From Phytophthora sp. 'mugwort' (Eukaryota; Oomycota; Peronosporomycetes; Peronosporales; Peronosporaceae): a stretch of DNA of 64,000 bases. Made by a program: the position numbers and the translations under genes. Below are positions 11,266 through 21,200 of the stretch, in pieces. A model generated the notes under the pieces. It made no database searches, was not told the origin of the DNA, and saw only the letters and a list, made by a program, of their open reading frames with translations. How positions within the stretch are numbered: the stretch's first letter is position 1; each line of letters begins with the position of its first letter. The DNA lies in assembly GCA_033558025.1 (NCBI GenBank), contig JAUCEF010000010.1, positions 1,761,001-1,825,000 on the forward strand. The letters run 5' to 3'.

Positions 11266-13206
11266 TTGGGTAAAAAAAAGCTGGATTTACCCAGTCACTT
11301 AAGAATTTGCGCCTTACTACGCGATGAAAAATCTTGCAAAGACTTTTGCCAGCCTTACGTGGGCGACGCCGACGTGAAATTCCTGCGGTATCTGATGCGA
11401 TGTTGCCGGAACTATTACGCCACGCACTACTTACAACTCTTGCGCAGAGCATTGACCCATGTGAACGCCCTTATGAGGACGTACAAAGTGATGATCTTCG
11501 CGGTGCTTGTGGACACAACCCGCAAATCTGCCACTTCAACCCGTCGCTATCAGAGCGAATATTATAATATAACAGGGGAAAGTCAGAGAGAGGGTGTTTC
11601 CTCCGTTTGTGCTCACCTATACGTTGGATGTCTTTCTAAAGGTCTACCAAAGACGTCTCCGTTCGACTACAAGGCGAGCGTTTTGGAGAAAAATCTACAA
11701 AAGGTTGGGACACGCTCGTCTCGATGGGTCAGCCACTGTGGTACAGTTACGCTACGTTAACGAGGGATTCCATTCAGAGTGCGCTGTATCTAGCGGCGAC
11801 TAAACTGCTCTGCCGGTTGAGCCCGATCGAAAGAGAAAGCTTCGAAAACAAGAATTGTCTACAAGGCGTCGCGTCTGTATTGTGTCGCCTTGGCTTGCGT
11901 CCACACTCGGGCTCAGCTTTTGCACCTCGTGTCGTTGCGGAGTTCATGGCCGTACTCCACTACGAAAATTTCAAGCATGATGGTCGTATTTCCGGCTACG
12001 TGACGGAACCGATTTTATCTTTCGGGGCGACTCATTTATGGTACGAGCTTGAACAACAGTCGCTGGAAAAATACTTATTGCCCCAATTCCTGGAGCTGCT
12101 GCAGCACGGCGTGATTGATACCGGCGGCATTGGTGAAGTGGTGGCGCGTTCTTTCTTACTGTTGGCGATGGATGCGACTATTATGAATGGAGATCCTGCC
12201 GCCCGTTTCACGTTAATTAACGGGTCAAATCGCTTCGGTGGGTCAGTTTTGCTATGCCTAACAGTTCCTGGGAGTGCTCGATGGTTCGTGTAAATCTCAC
12301 ACGGAAGGTGCGGCAGAAGTCGAGGAGAAATCTGAAGGCAACGACAGTGCCGGGACTATGCTCTTAAATATCGAGTTCGAGAAGGTCCAGACGCCGAAAA
12401 ACAACAAGAAGTCGCCGGTCCTCCCACAACTGAAAACAGAAGACAACGCGACACCAGAGCAACGGGCCAGTTTCGAGTCATGGATGAACAACTGGGACAA
12501 CTGGAGCGTGTGCTTCAGTCACTTCGTCGAGCTTACAGCAATGCCAACGAAGGCGACGCTGTGGTTCCTGCTAGGTCGTCGTGCCGCTGGTGTGTTTCCA
12601 CGCAGTCAGAAGGGGGCTGACCTGATCATCCCGATCTTCTACGACAGTACGGGCGAAGTTTCTTTCATGCTAGTTCAAGTCAAGAACAAGAGCGATGCAG
12701 ACTCCGAGTTTTCGCAGTCAGCGCTCGGCAAGCTGACTCCTGCAAACCTTGTTACAGTGAACGACAAAGATCATGAGAAATACTAGCCGCGAAAGTTTTT
12801 GCCGCGCGGGATGGTCCGGATCTTCATGAGTCTACGAGAAAGTAATATGAATAAGCCGCGTCAATCATACATTATTGATAACGATGGAATGAAGGTTGTC
12901 TTCGGGGCATATGCCGTGAGCAGAAGCAGGGGGCCAAACTTTCTTGGGAACATTGGCCGTCCATGTCAAAGGAAATTCCGAATTGGCTTGCGACCATCGC
13001 TGGTTCGGCGTGGTGGGACCAAGGAAGATCTTAAGCGTCGTTCTGACGGGTTTGTGGGGGAACGAGACATGCCCAATGAAGAGTTGGAGGAAGGGGTGAG
13101 CTTTACTCTACAGTCGATTCCGTTCGGCCTAGAGGGTGACGAAAGTGGCAGTCGAGGGTTGAAGCAGCAGACAGTATTGCGGTACACTCAAGATGTCCAG
13201 CACTAG
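11266..13206 (+). pseudogene. Decayed NTPase-linked nuclease-like (CRN-type) gene
   Basis: Successive open stretches in changing frames (11266-11760, 11724-12293, 12274-12786, 12799-13206) read as one degraded gene. The middle is an alpha-helical region (residues such as FGATHLWYELEQQSLEKYLL near 12020-12080). The C-terminal part has a PD-(D/E)XK-like pattern, an Asp in GADLIIPIF near 12615-12641 and VQVKN near 12673-12690 where the nuclease core Lys is expected. This layout recalls the large P-loop ATPase plus restriction-endonuclease-like families expanded in oomycetes and fungi and related to Crinkler effectors. The N-terminal ATPase motifs are not visible. Several frameshifts make it non-functional as it stands. 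Family assignment is from memory of the motif pattern. Confidence 0.5.
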
Positions 13207-14204
13207 TACGGAAATGCACGAGTAAAGTCGGACCATACGTAGTTCTTGTGGTGGTACACACGGTGCGGTAACGTAAGGCTTCGCACTATTTACATTGTAT
13301 TGAAGCAGAAAGGACCTCGACGTTTTGTGTTTTACATATAATAATAGCGCAATTTTTTTCCAGTCGTGGTTTTTGGTCCATCCCATTTGTTTGTTGTATG
13401 CATTGCTTCCATCGTAGGAAAATATTTTGCCTAACACGACAACGATTTTAAGTCAACGAAGCACGTTCTTTCGGGTGCGGTAGGCGCTTCTTGCTAGAGG
13501 GACTGGCATAGTCGAACTGAAGTGCGAGATGCCTGGATATTTATCTCCAATCCGTCTATGGCGCGTCAGAACCGTTTTTCGGGGCGCGTAACGGACCGGC
13601 TCAAAGGCTGCTCTGTGGGTCAGCTTACCCCTGAAATGCAGCCATAGCACCAAGGTGGTAGACGTGACGACTTACAAGTTCGATAAAATTCATCTACTGC
13701 AGGAAACCCAGGGGGACATGGAGCCGCGTGGACATTGAACATTGTTCACGAGGCTCCATTCACTGAACAAGACCGTTTGGTGTGGAATACAGTAGCAGGA
13801 CATTTAATTCAGGTTGAGGCTCTATTGACGACCGATGGGTAGACCAGAGGGGGGCAACGGAATCACTTCAGCTTAAGTACAACCTCAAGTATGACACACA
13901 CCATGGTCCTTCCTGCTAGTAACTGGGCTGCTCACTAGATAGTCATTCACTCACTGTACCAGCCTTGCTGAAACTGATACGTTCTCAGTTCCTAGGTCGG
14001 AATACATGAAACTCATACACCCTCCGACGCTGAACAAGACCATCCGATGTGCAGTTTCAGCGTGAAGGAAACGGTCAGAAAAACTCGAGTCTTCTCCGTT
14101 ACGCCTCACTTCCGATTTTGCTCAGCCAGTCGATAGCACAATACAAACAAACCCGAAATACCCCAAACAAACTCCGAACTCGAAACCTGGAACAATACGA
14201 GAGA
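13207..14204. other. No gene recognised
   Basis: 1 kb of short frames on both strands with no recognisable domain. Its right end should hold the promoter and leader of the 14205-15416 frame. Confidence 0.45.
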
Positions 14205-15416
14205 ATGACGTCGTCTTCCACAGATCTACCTCCTAAACATGTCAAGCTCCGATATCGGGCATTGGCCTACCTTCGTCGGATTGGCCGACAACATCGTCAG
14301 TTTAGAGTGACAAGTCGACGCAGCTTTGCTGACACAGACGGAGCTCGACCTCCAATCCAACGTGGCAGTCAAATGAGAGTTTCCGATTCAGGTGGAGCTT
14401 GCACAGAAAGTGGATCGCGTCCGATGGTTCGAATTGCCAGTAAACGACGTCTCTCTGACTCCCGTCCGATAGTTCGCCTCGTCAGTCGTAGAAGCTCTGC
14501 CGACTCTGTTGACACTCGTCCAGTAGTCCGAATTGGTAGTCGCAAGGGTTTTGTGGACTCGAACTGGACGGGGTCACACTCTAGCAATCGAGCTCGAACA
14601 AAGCCCCGCAATACTCGAGAGAATCGTGGGAAACGGCGTCGCCGCTTCTTCTCTTCACTTCATGATCGCCGGCTTCGACTGTTCTGCGGTCGTGGCGTCG
14701 AGCAGGACGCGTTTGACCCCGCTGAGATGCCGTCCTTCCATTGGGGAGTGGGCTTTGACGACAGCTACTACCACACATCGAATTATCGTAGACTGTCCCG
14801 AAGTACGATGTTTCGTCTTGAGCTCTGTGGATTGCACGTCACGTCTCACAGTACGGAACCAGTGGAGATTAGTGCTGAGTTTAGCTCTGTCGGTGCACGA
14901 GCTGCCAGTTTTGACAGTGGGTTTGGCTTCACGTGTACAAGTCCAGTGTCTTGCCCACTTCCAATCGGTAATAATGGGTTCACTCTCAACAGTGATAACA
15001 GCAGCTTCTGGTCCACGGAATCCAAACGCAAAGCACCGTGCACGTCGTTGTCTGATAGGTCGACCACACCACTATCGCCATTCGTGAGCGACTTGGCCCC
15101 AGTAGGCTCCTTGAACAGCATTCGAGCTCGATCGCGGGTATCTGTAGGCTGCAATGGGTGGTTCTTGAAGGACGATGACCCGGCCCTCGTGGGCTGGTAC
15201 CGACGTCGCAGCAGTGGTGACATCAAGCCACCAATTATCACGCAAAAATCCGAAGTAGCCGAGGCTTCTCCAGAGAAGGACTCGACCAAACGATACAAGC
15301 GAAGCCCTCGTGGTTCAGGAACGACCAGCGGCCTGTCCTCTTCGCCCCCGGCATCATCGCCTTCAGGATCTTTACCAGTACCTGTGATCTCTCCCAGTCC
15401 TCCTTTGGCGCCATGA
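14205..15416 (+). CDS. Arg/Ser-rich hypothetical protein with short repeats (403 aa)
   Basis: Not recognised. The frame is open upstream but the first ATG is at 14205. Residues about 20-120 contain a degenerate repeat of roughly 17-18 residues built on RPxVRIxSRRxxxDS (RPMVRIASKRRLSDS, RPIVRLVSRRSSADS, RPVVRIGSRKGFVDS). A basic block (RKRRRRFF-like) follows near 140-155 and the C-terminus is Ser/Pro-rich. The RxxS context of the repeats would suit phosphorylation by basophilic kinases, but that is inference. A minus-strand frame overlaps 14846-15580 and is judged a shadow because it lacks the repeat periodicity. No transmembrane segment or signal peptide is evident. Confidence 0.5.
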   Translation: MTSSSTDLPPKHVKLRYRALAYLRRIGRQHRQFRVTSRRSFADTDGARPPIQRGSQMRVSDSGGACTESGSRPMVRIASKRRLSDSRPIVRLVSRRSSADSVDTRPVVRIGSRKGFVDSNWTGSHSSNRARTKPRNTRENRGKRRRRFFSSLHDRRLRLFCGRGVEQDAFDPAEMPSFHWGVGFDDSYYHTSNYRRLSRSTMFRLELCGLHVTSHSTEPVEISAEFSSVGARAASFDSGFGFTCTSPVSCPLPIGNNGFTLNSDNSSFWSTESKRKAPCTSLSDRSTTPLSPFVSDLAPVGSLNSIRARSRVSVGCNGWFLKDDDPALVGWYRRRSSGDIKPPIITQKSEVAEASPEKDSTKRYKRSPRGSGTTSGLSSSPPASSPSGSLPVPVISPSPPLAP

Positions 15417-16197
15417 CGACACCCGAAGCGACGCAGCACCGGCAGCTCGAAAGAAAAAAGCAGTATATATATTTTTGGGAACCTGCCGCGGGGCTCCATG
15501 GACGAAATGGAGAAACGTAGGAGTCTGTACATTGAACAGAGTCTCAATGCGGAAGGAGGCACTAGGCGAAAATGGCGCAACGCGAACCAAAGTCCAAGTC
15601 GACGGCTGTTTCATCTCGTCTCCACGGACCAGCATGTTAAAGTCGTCACAGCAGTGAGAATGGCGTCTGGAGAGAGGAAGCTACTGGCGTGTTTATTCGA
15701 TGGGTGATCGGAGAGAAATTGTGCGGACTGTAAGAAGTTTCAATGGAAGAGCTTCCAACCTGTGCAGAGCTCGTCATCGACCGGGAATTTGTCCGCCTTG
15801 CTCCCTCGCCAACCAACAAGTGCAGCAAGCAGATGAATTGAATGCCACTGCACCCATTGCCAAGACGGTGCGACCCTTTCCTGTTCACGTTTTCCTCAGG
15901 CGAGTTGATGCTGGTAAGACAAGGGGAACTATGCTTGCATAACGCCGTCGTCTTCAGTGCATACACGAACACAGTCGGACAGTAGTATCTGGTTGCATTC
16001 GACCTTGGCCCCCAATGTTCCGATGTTGACTGTAATTTATACTACTTCACTCCTCGTAACAGCTCTGTGCAAGACAAATATCCTTTTTCTAGTTACCGGT
16101 TTAAGATACAAAGAGCTGGCATCGTCATTCCCGATCTGCAGCGTCAACACAGCGACCCGACCCGCATGCCTCTTGTACGGTTGCCTTCATCTCGTGT
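15417..16197. other. No clear gene; one short downstream frame
   Basis: A 69-codon frame starts with ATG at 15498 (MDEMEKRRSLYIEQSLN) 81 bases after the preceding stop and ends at 15707. It is charged and could be a separate small ORF or a lost exon of the upstream gene, but nothing supports expression. The rest shows no recognisable feature. Confidence 0.35.
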
Positions 16198-16760
16198 CTC
16201 TTCCTGACGCTGACGACCACGGCGTCTCCGTCATCCTGAACCCGGGCCTTCTACATCGCCGAGCGTCTGTTCTTGAATATGCGCAACAAGAAGGCGTAGG
16301 ATTTCGACAATCTCGTGAGCTACATCGAGTCCGCCACGCCCAATGTCACGCAGGAATAGCCTTGCCGCAGCTCCAAGATGTCGTACGTGTCGGTCGCCGA
16401 CGCCGAGAACGAGCACAAAAGGTAACGTCGAGGAGGAGATGGATGGCCGAGTACCGCGGCGGTCTCAATACGATCAAGTGCGTCGTGCTCTGTGTCATCG
16501 TCATCCTCGTGGTGCACTTCTCCGACTTGTCCGACTTCGTAAGCTCGTCGTGCATCACGGTGAATTCCATCCTCTTGCCGATCATCTTTTTACCTCGGAA
16601 CAACGTGCCCATGCATGAGAAGCACCGGCCCTCGTCGCGACCGTCGTGTGCTCCGTGCTTGGAAGCTACATGACGTACACGACCGGCAGGAATCTCTTTG
16701 CGCCCACGGACAACGACGCCAATTACACCGCTGAGCACGTTTTGTCAAAACTGTCCTATT
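16198..16760 (+). pseudogene. Amino acid permease-like (AAAP family) remnant
   Basis: Pieces of a membrane transporter appear in different frames: FYIAERLFLNMR and SYIESATPNVTQE near 16236-16355 (interrupted by stops), SKMSYVSVADAENEHK near 16372-16420, a hydrophobic helix VVLCVIVILVVHFSDLSDF near 16479-16535 followed by SSCITVNSILLPIIF, and LVATVVCSVLGSYMTYTTGR near 16630-16690. The order and the DFxxxSCITVNxxLxPIIF pattern resemble the last helices of oomycete amino acid/auxin permeases, which carry amino acids across the plasma membrane. Stops and frame changes show that the copy is broken, and no N-terminal half was found upstream. Confidence 0.5.
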
Positions 16761-17108
16761 GAGTTCGCTGATAAATGGAATGCATTAGTCAGAAAAGCTA
16801 CGCATTCCGCACTTGAAAATTGCAATGCTACAGATTCGTTCAGTCCCCTGTTAAACTCGTTCTACAGCGCTAAGTTCGCTCTAAACCCCATACGACTTGC
16901 CTTCACTATGCATGCCGATTGGTGCATAGTCCATCGATGCTTTCCTTCGATTCTCTATATTATGTTGTATCGAGTTCTGCAAGTCCTTGACGTGGTCCAC
17001 ACCGCTGCAAAACGACTGGCGTTGGGCCTTGCTGAGCGGCGCGGCGCCACCGCCTGTGTTGTCATTCCATCAGAACGGGAGATAGGAACCAGAACAAAGA
17101 CATCGAGG
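16761..17108. other. Promoter region of eL34 gene
   Basis: No gene seen. At 17062-17068 the sequence TCATTCC fits the short initiator pattern YCAYTYY used by oomycete core promoters, about 40 bases upstream of the eL34 ATG. Confidence 0.4.
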
Positions 17109-17604
17109 ATGGTCAAGAACGTGCGCATCACCTACCGCCGCCGGCACTCGTACGCCACCCGGTCCAACGGCATCAAGGCCGTCAAGACCCCCGGTACGTC
17201 ATCAGACACCAGCAGCACAGTACGCCTAGGACGATGGCGGATACAGACAGGAATCCCCGGGGGGGCGCACACCGGACCTTTTTGGAGCAGGCTTGTTGAC
17301 ACTATCGTTACGTGTATGAATTAATTGACATCCAGGTGGCAAGTTGGTCGCCCAGTACCGTAAGAAGCGTGCGGCTGGCCCCAAGTGCGGCGACTGCAAG
17401 CAGTCGCTTAAGGGCATCAAGCACCTGCAGTCGAAGGAGTTCAAGAACGTGAGCAAGACGCACCGTACCGTGGCTCGCGCTTACGGCGGCTCGCGTTGCG
17501 CTACGTGCGTGCGTCAGCGTATCGTGCGTGCTTTCCTGATTGAGGAGCAGAAGATTGTCAAGAAGGTGCTCATGGAGAAGCTCAAGAAGAACAAGTCGGC
17601 TTAA
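17109..17604 (+). CDS. RPL34: 60S ribosomal protein L34 (eL34), 2 exons
   Basis: Exon 1 is 17109-17193 and exon 2 17336-17604, with a GTACGT...CCAG intron in a Gly codon (ACC CCC G|GT GGC). The product is 117 residues, the usual eL34 length. It begins MVKNVRITYRRRHSYATRSN and contains GPKCGDCKQSLKGI and GGSRCATCVRQRIVRAFLIE, whose two CxxC pairs are a hallmark of eL34. It is a structural protein of the large cytosolic ribosomal subunit. Basic C-terminus (EKLKKNKSA) as expected. The next gene on the same strand is TOR, 640 bp downstream, so two growth-related genes are neighbours, though no shared regulation is demonstrated. Confidence 0.97.
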
Positions 17605-17865
17605 GTGCTCTCCCTACGGCTCTTCCCACAGGCTCGCTCGTCTTAATTCTTCTAGGGGGACTTCTCCAGGTCCTTTCGTCCCGTGTGGCTCGGTACTAGC
17701 TTAATGCAAGTTTCTTCGCCGCGTTCTGCTACGACCCGTTCAGCTTGTGTGACTTCATTACGCGTTTTGGCTTGTGCTCTCTTGCTTGCGTCGCTCTGTC
17801 TGATCTATTGGGCTCTGTAGCTTGCTCTTGGGTCCTGCTTAAGCTGCTAGTGCTGCTTGTGATCG

Positions 17866-17935
17866 GGTATACAGGCGACCGTGTATACCGTAGCATTAAA
17901 TGCTGGATCGTAAATTAATTTTATATTACGATCCA
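17866..17935. repeat. Three consecutive hairpins in the eL34-TOR spacer
   Basis: GGTATAC near 17866 pairs with GTATACC near 17883; GCATTAAATGC at 17893-17903 is a short palindrome; TGGATCGTAA at 17904-17913 pairs perfectly with TTACGATCCA at 17926-17935 around a 12-base AT loop. The three lie end to end about 270 bases past the eL34 stop and 300 bases before the TOR ATG. Confidence 0.65.
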
Positions 17936-17990
17936 GGAGAGGCGTGGACTGGTTGAACTGATGCCTGTGTCTTATAACCTGCTCTCGTCT

Positions 17991-18006
17991 TCTCATTCGT
18001 GGATTT
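17991..18006 (+). promoter_or_regulatory. Initiator-like element upstream of TOR
   Basis: TCTCATTCGTGGATTT resembles the oomycete initiator (core TCATTYYNNANTTT-type). It lies about 240 bases before the TOR ATG within a long pyrimidine-rich leader. Not tested; such short motifs occur by chance. Confidence 0.35.
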
Positions 18007-18242
18007 ATCTAAACTCGTTTTCCTATTCGTCCAAATCCTTTTGTCTGTTATCTCTCTCTTCTCCCAGTACCTCTTTTCCCCGCCGCATATCACGACTATC
18101 CTGTCGGGAGGGAAGTGGTCTTCAAGGCCTCATATCGCCCCCCTCCCGACCGCTATCCTCGACTCCAAGCAGTGCATATTGAAGCGAAGACGTCCCTCTA
18201 CCCTCTCCGACTCCTTCCGTACTCCAGTGACGCGTACAGGCC

Positions 18243-21200
18243 ATGCAGTTCCAGTCCAACCAGGATCGAGAGCACGTCGAGGCGCTACTGACCTCCCTGG
18301 TGCAGCGGCTGGACGTCAGCGACGCCACCGCGCGCACGACACGCGTCTCAGAACTATACGCGGCCGTGGCGTCGCTTAGCCGTCAGCTCTCGGCCGAACG
18401 CTTCGCCAAGGCACTGGGTCAGCTGACGCCACAGCTCTACAACCTCCTCCAGAAAGGATCATCAGAGAGTGCCCAGTTAGGCGCCTTACTGGCTATCGAG
18501 CGCCTCATCGACGTATCGAATGAAGATCAATTCATCCGCTTCGTTAACTACTTGAGGTACTTTTTGCAGCAGCCTCAAACAAGCCGGAGATCGTTGCTAG
18601 CGGCCTCCTCAGCGATGGGGAAACTCGCAGCTTCCAGTGTCAGTGGCACATTAGTGGCAAGTTTCGTGGATTTTGAGGCCAAACGAGCATTCGAATGGCT
18701 CCAAGAGGGACAACCAGGTACTCACGCTGCCAGGAATGAAGCTCTAGTGAGTCAACGAAGACTAGCAGCGTGCTTTGTGTTGAGAGAGCTGGCACAGGCG
18801 GCCCCCACGCTATTCCACGTGAATCTAACCACATTCTTTCAGAGTATTTGGGGAGCAGTAAGAGACCAGCGAGTCGAGATCAGAGAGGCAGCAACCAGTG
18901 CATTAGCAGCGTGTCTACAACTGATTACTCGAAGACAGACTCGACACAGAGTGCAATGGTACTGCAAAGTATACGACCAAGTGTTTGAAGGCTTAGCACT
19001 ACGTCCCAGTACGTCTTCGTCTGGCTCCACGACGTCTAGTTCATCTCTATCGAGTCATACAGCGTTGGCCTCATGGGAATGTGCTCATGGCTCGTTACTT
19101 GTGATCGGAGAGCTGCTCGCCAACACTGGACGTTTCATGGTGCCACGATTCCGTGAAGTGTGTGATACAGTACTGAGATACAAGGACGCAAAGGAGAGAC
19201 TCGTGAGTCGTGCTGTGTCGAGGCTTTTGCCTCAATTAGCCGAGTTCTGTCCAGGAGCTTTTGTGCAGTATTATCTCGACGTCTGCGTGGCACATTTAAC
19301 CAAGCGGATTCTCGAGTATTCCGCACCGTCTTCTGAGCGTGGCGTGGCCTTTTTTGCTGTGGGAAGACTGTCCTTAGCTGTGGGTGACGCTTTGCTTCCA
19401 CATCTTCCTCCTATTCTTCAATTGGTGAAAGAATCGTTAGCGCCACATACAGGAACCAAGCGGAAACGGACTCGTAACAAGCTTTTCTGTGTCCAGACAC
19501 TTACGTGTGTGGCGAATATGTCACGAGCATTAGGACCACGATTCGAGCCATTCTTGTTCCAAGACGGAGTACTGGAAACTATGATGCGTGGTGGGTTGAA
19601 CGACGAGCTCATTGATGCTCTTGCCGAGGTTGTTGCCAGTGTACCAAGTGCACTACCGTATGTACAAGAGCGGTTACTGAACGAGATTTCGGGTATTTTA
19701 CGTGGTACACCGTTCTCGCTCGGTAATACCGGCGGTACGGTTTATCCGTCTGGTAACGGGAGTGCTGCTAATTTAACTACCGGAGATACTGGTGAACTCG
19801 CACTGGAAACGTCATATTACGATACAGCTACCGACTGCTCACCCGTCAAGCAAACAGCCGTTCAAGCACTGTTTTCGTCAATGAAACGAGGTTTTTCAAG
19901 TGCTGAGGACGACCCATCGAGTGGAAGTGGCTCGTTGATGATCAAGGGCGAGACAGGCGACGAGATTGAGACGATCCTCTTGTCGTTACGTACGTTGAGC
20001 TGCTTCGATTTCAGTGGCAGTTTCTGTCTTCTGCCATTTGTACGCGACTGCGTTGCGCTGTATCTCAAGAATCCGGATGGCCGTATACGAAAACAGGCAG
20101 TGATTACGTGCAGCAAACTCCTGCTTCCGTCACCAGAGTCCTCTGATACAGCGCTCATGTCTTCGTGGAGACATGTCAAGAAGCGTGGACCAAGCGGTCG
20201 TGTCATTGATCTTGTGTTGTCTCAACTGCTTCAAGTCGGGATCTCAGATATGGATGTGAATGTCCGCAAGAGCGTTGTGGACTCGTTGGACGCACGTTTT
20301 GATGAATTATTAAGTCAAGAAACGCACTTGAAACTGGTGTTTCTATTTCTTAATGACGAAAATGCCAATATTCGAGAACGTGCGATGCAATTATTGGAAC
20401 GATTAGCACCACGTAATCCAGCGTTTGTGATGCCTTCGTTACGTCGCGTGATTATTCAATTAGTCACGGAATTGCAGCATACATCGGATCTACGAATGCG
20501 GGAGGACAGTACGCGACTTCTGGGACATTTAATTCGTGGCGCTCAGCACTTGGTGGACCCGTATGTTGTGCGTATTTTGGAGGTTCTTTTACCTATTCTC
20601 GTGCGTGGTAATGCGCCGTTGACGATGGCGGTTTTGGGCACACTTGGTGAGCTGGCGTTGGTGTCGCGTACACAGATTGCGGCGTATGAACGGTATCTTT
20701 TTCCGCTTATTATTCACACTTTGCAGGATCATTCCTCGATTGAGAAGCGGCAAGTGGCTTTACAGACATTAGGTCAACTTGCGGGTAGTACTGGCTGTGT
20801 GGTGCGTCCGTATCTGGCGTCACCGAAGCTTCTGGAGATTTTTCTAAGTCTTTTGCATCATAATGTGGGCAGTCCTTGGTCTTTACGACGTGAAGCCATG
20901 AGAACGATTGGTATTCTCGGTGCATTAGACCCATACAAATACAAGTTGTGTATTTCACGGGCGACTTTACGACAAGCCAATGAATTGGCGTCTACAGCTG
21001 ATACATCAACAGCTCAAGAGGAACTGGAGAAGAACGCTGAAGCTGCACCTCTGGGTGTATCAAAGTCGATGGCTGGCACGTTGGTATCTCAGTATCCGAC
21101 TCTGGATATTGACTTAAAGGCGTTAGGTGTGACGATTAACCTCGCGAGCTTTGACCGGAAGGCAACAAGCGAAGCATTGGACGAGAAGCAGCAGATCGAG

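Noticed and set aside
14846..15580. Minus-strand frame of 244 codons
   Set aside because: It overlaps the plus-strand frame with coding-like repeats and has no domain of its own.
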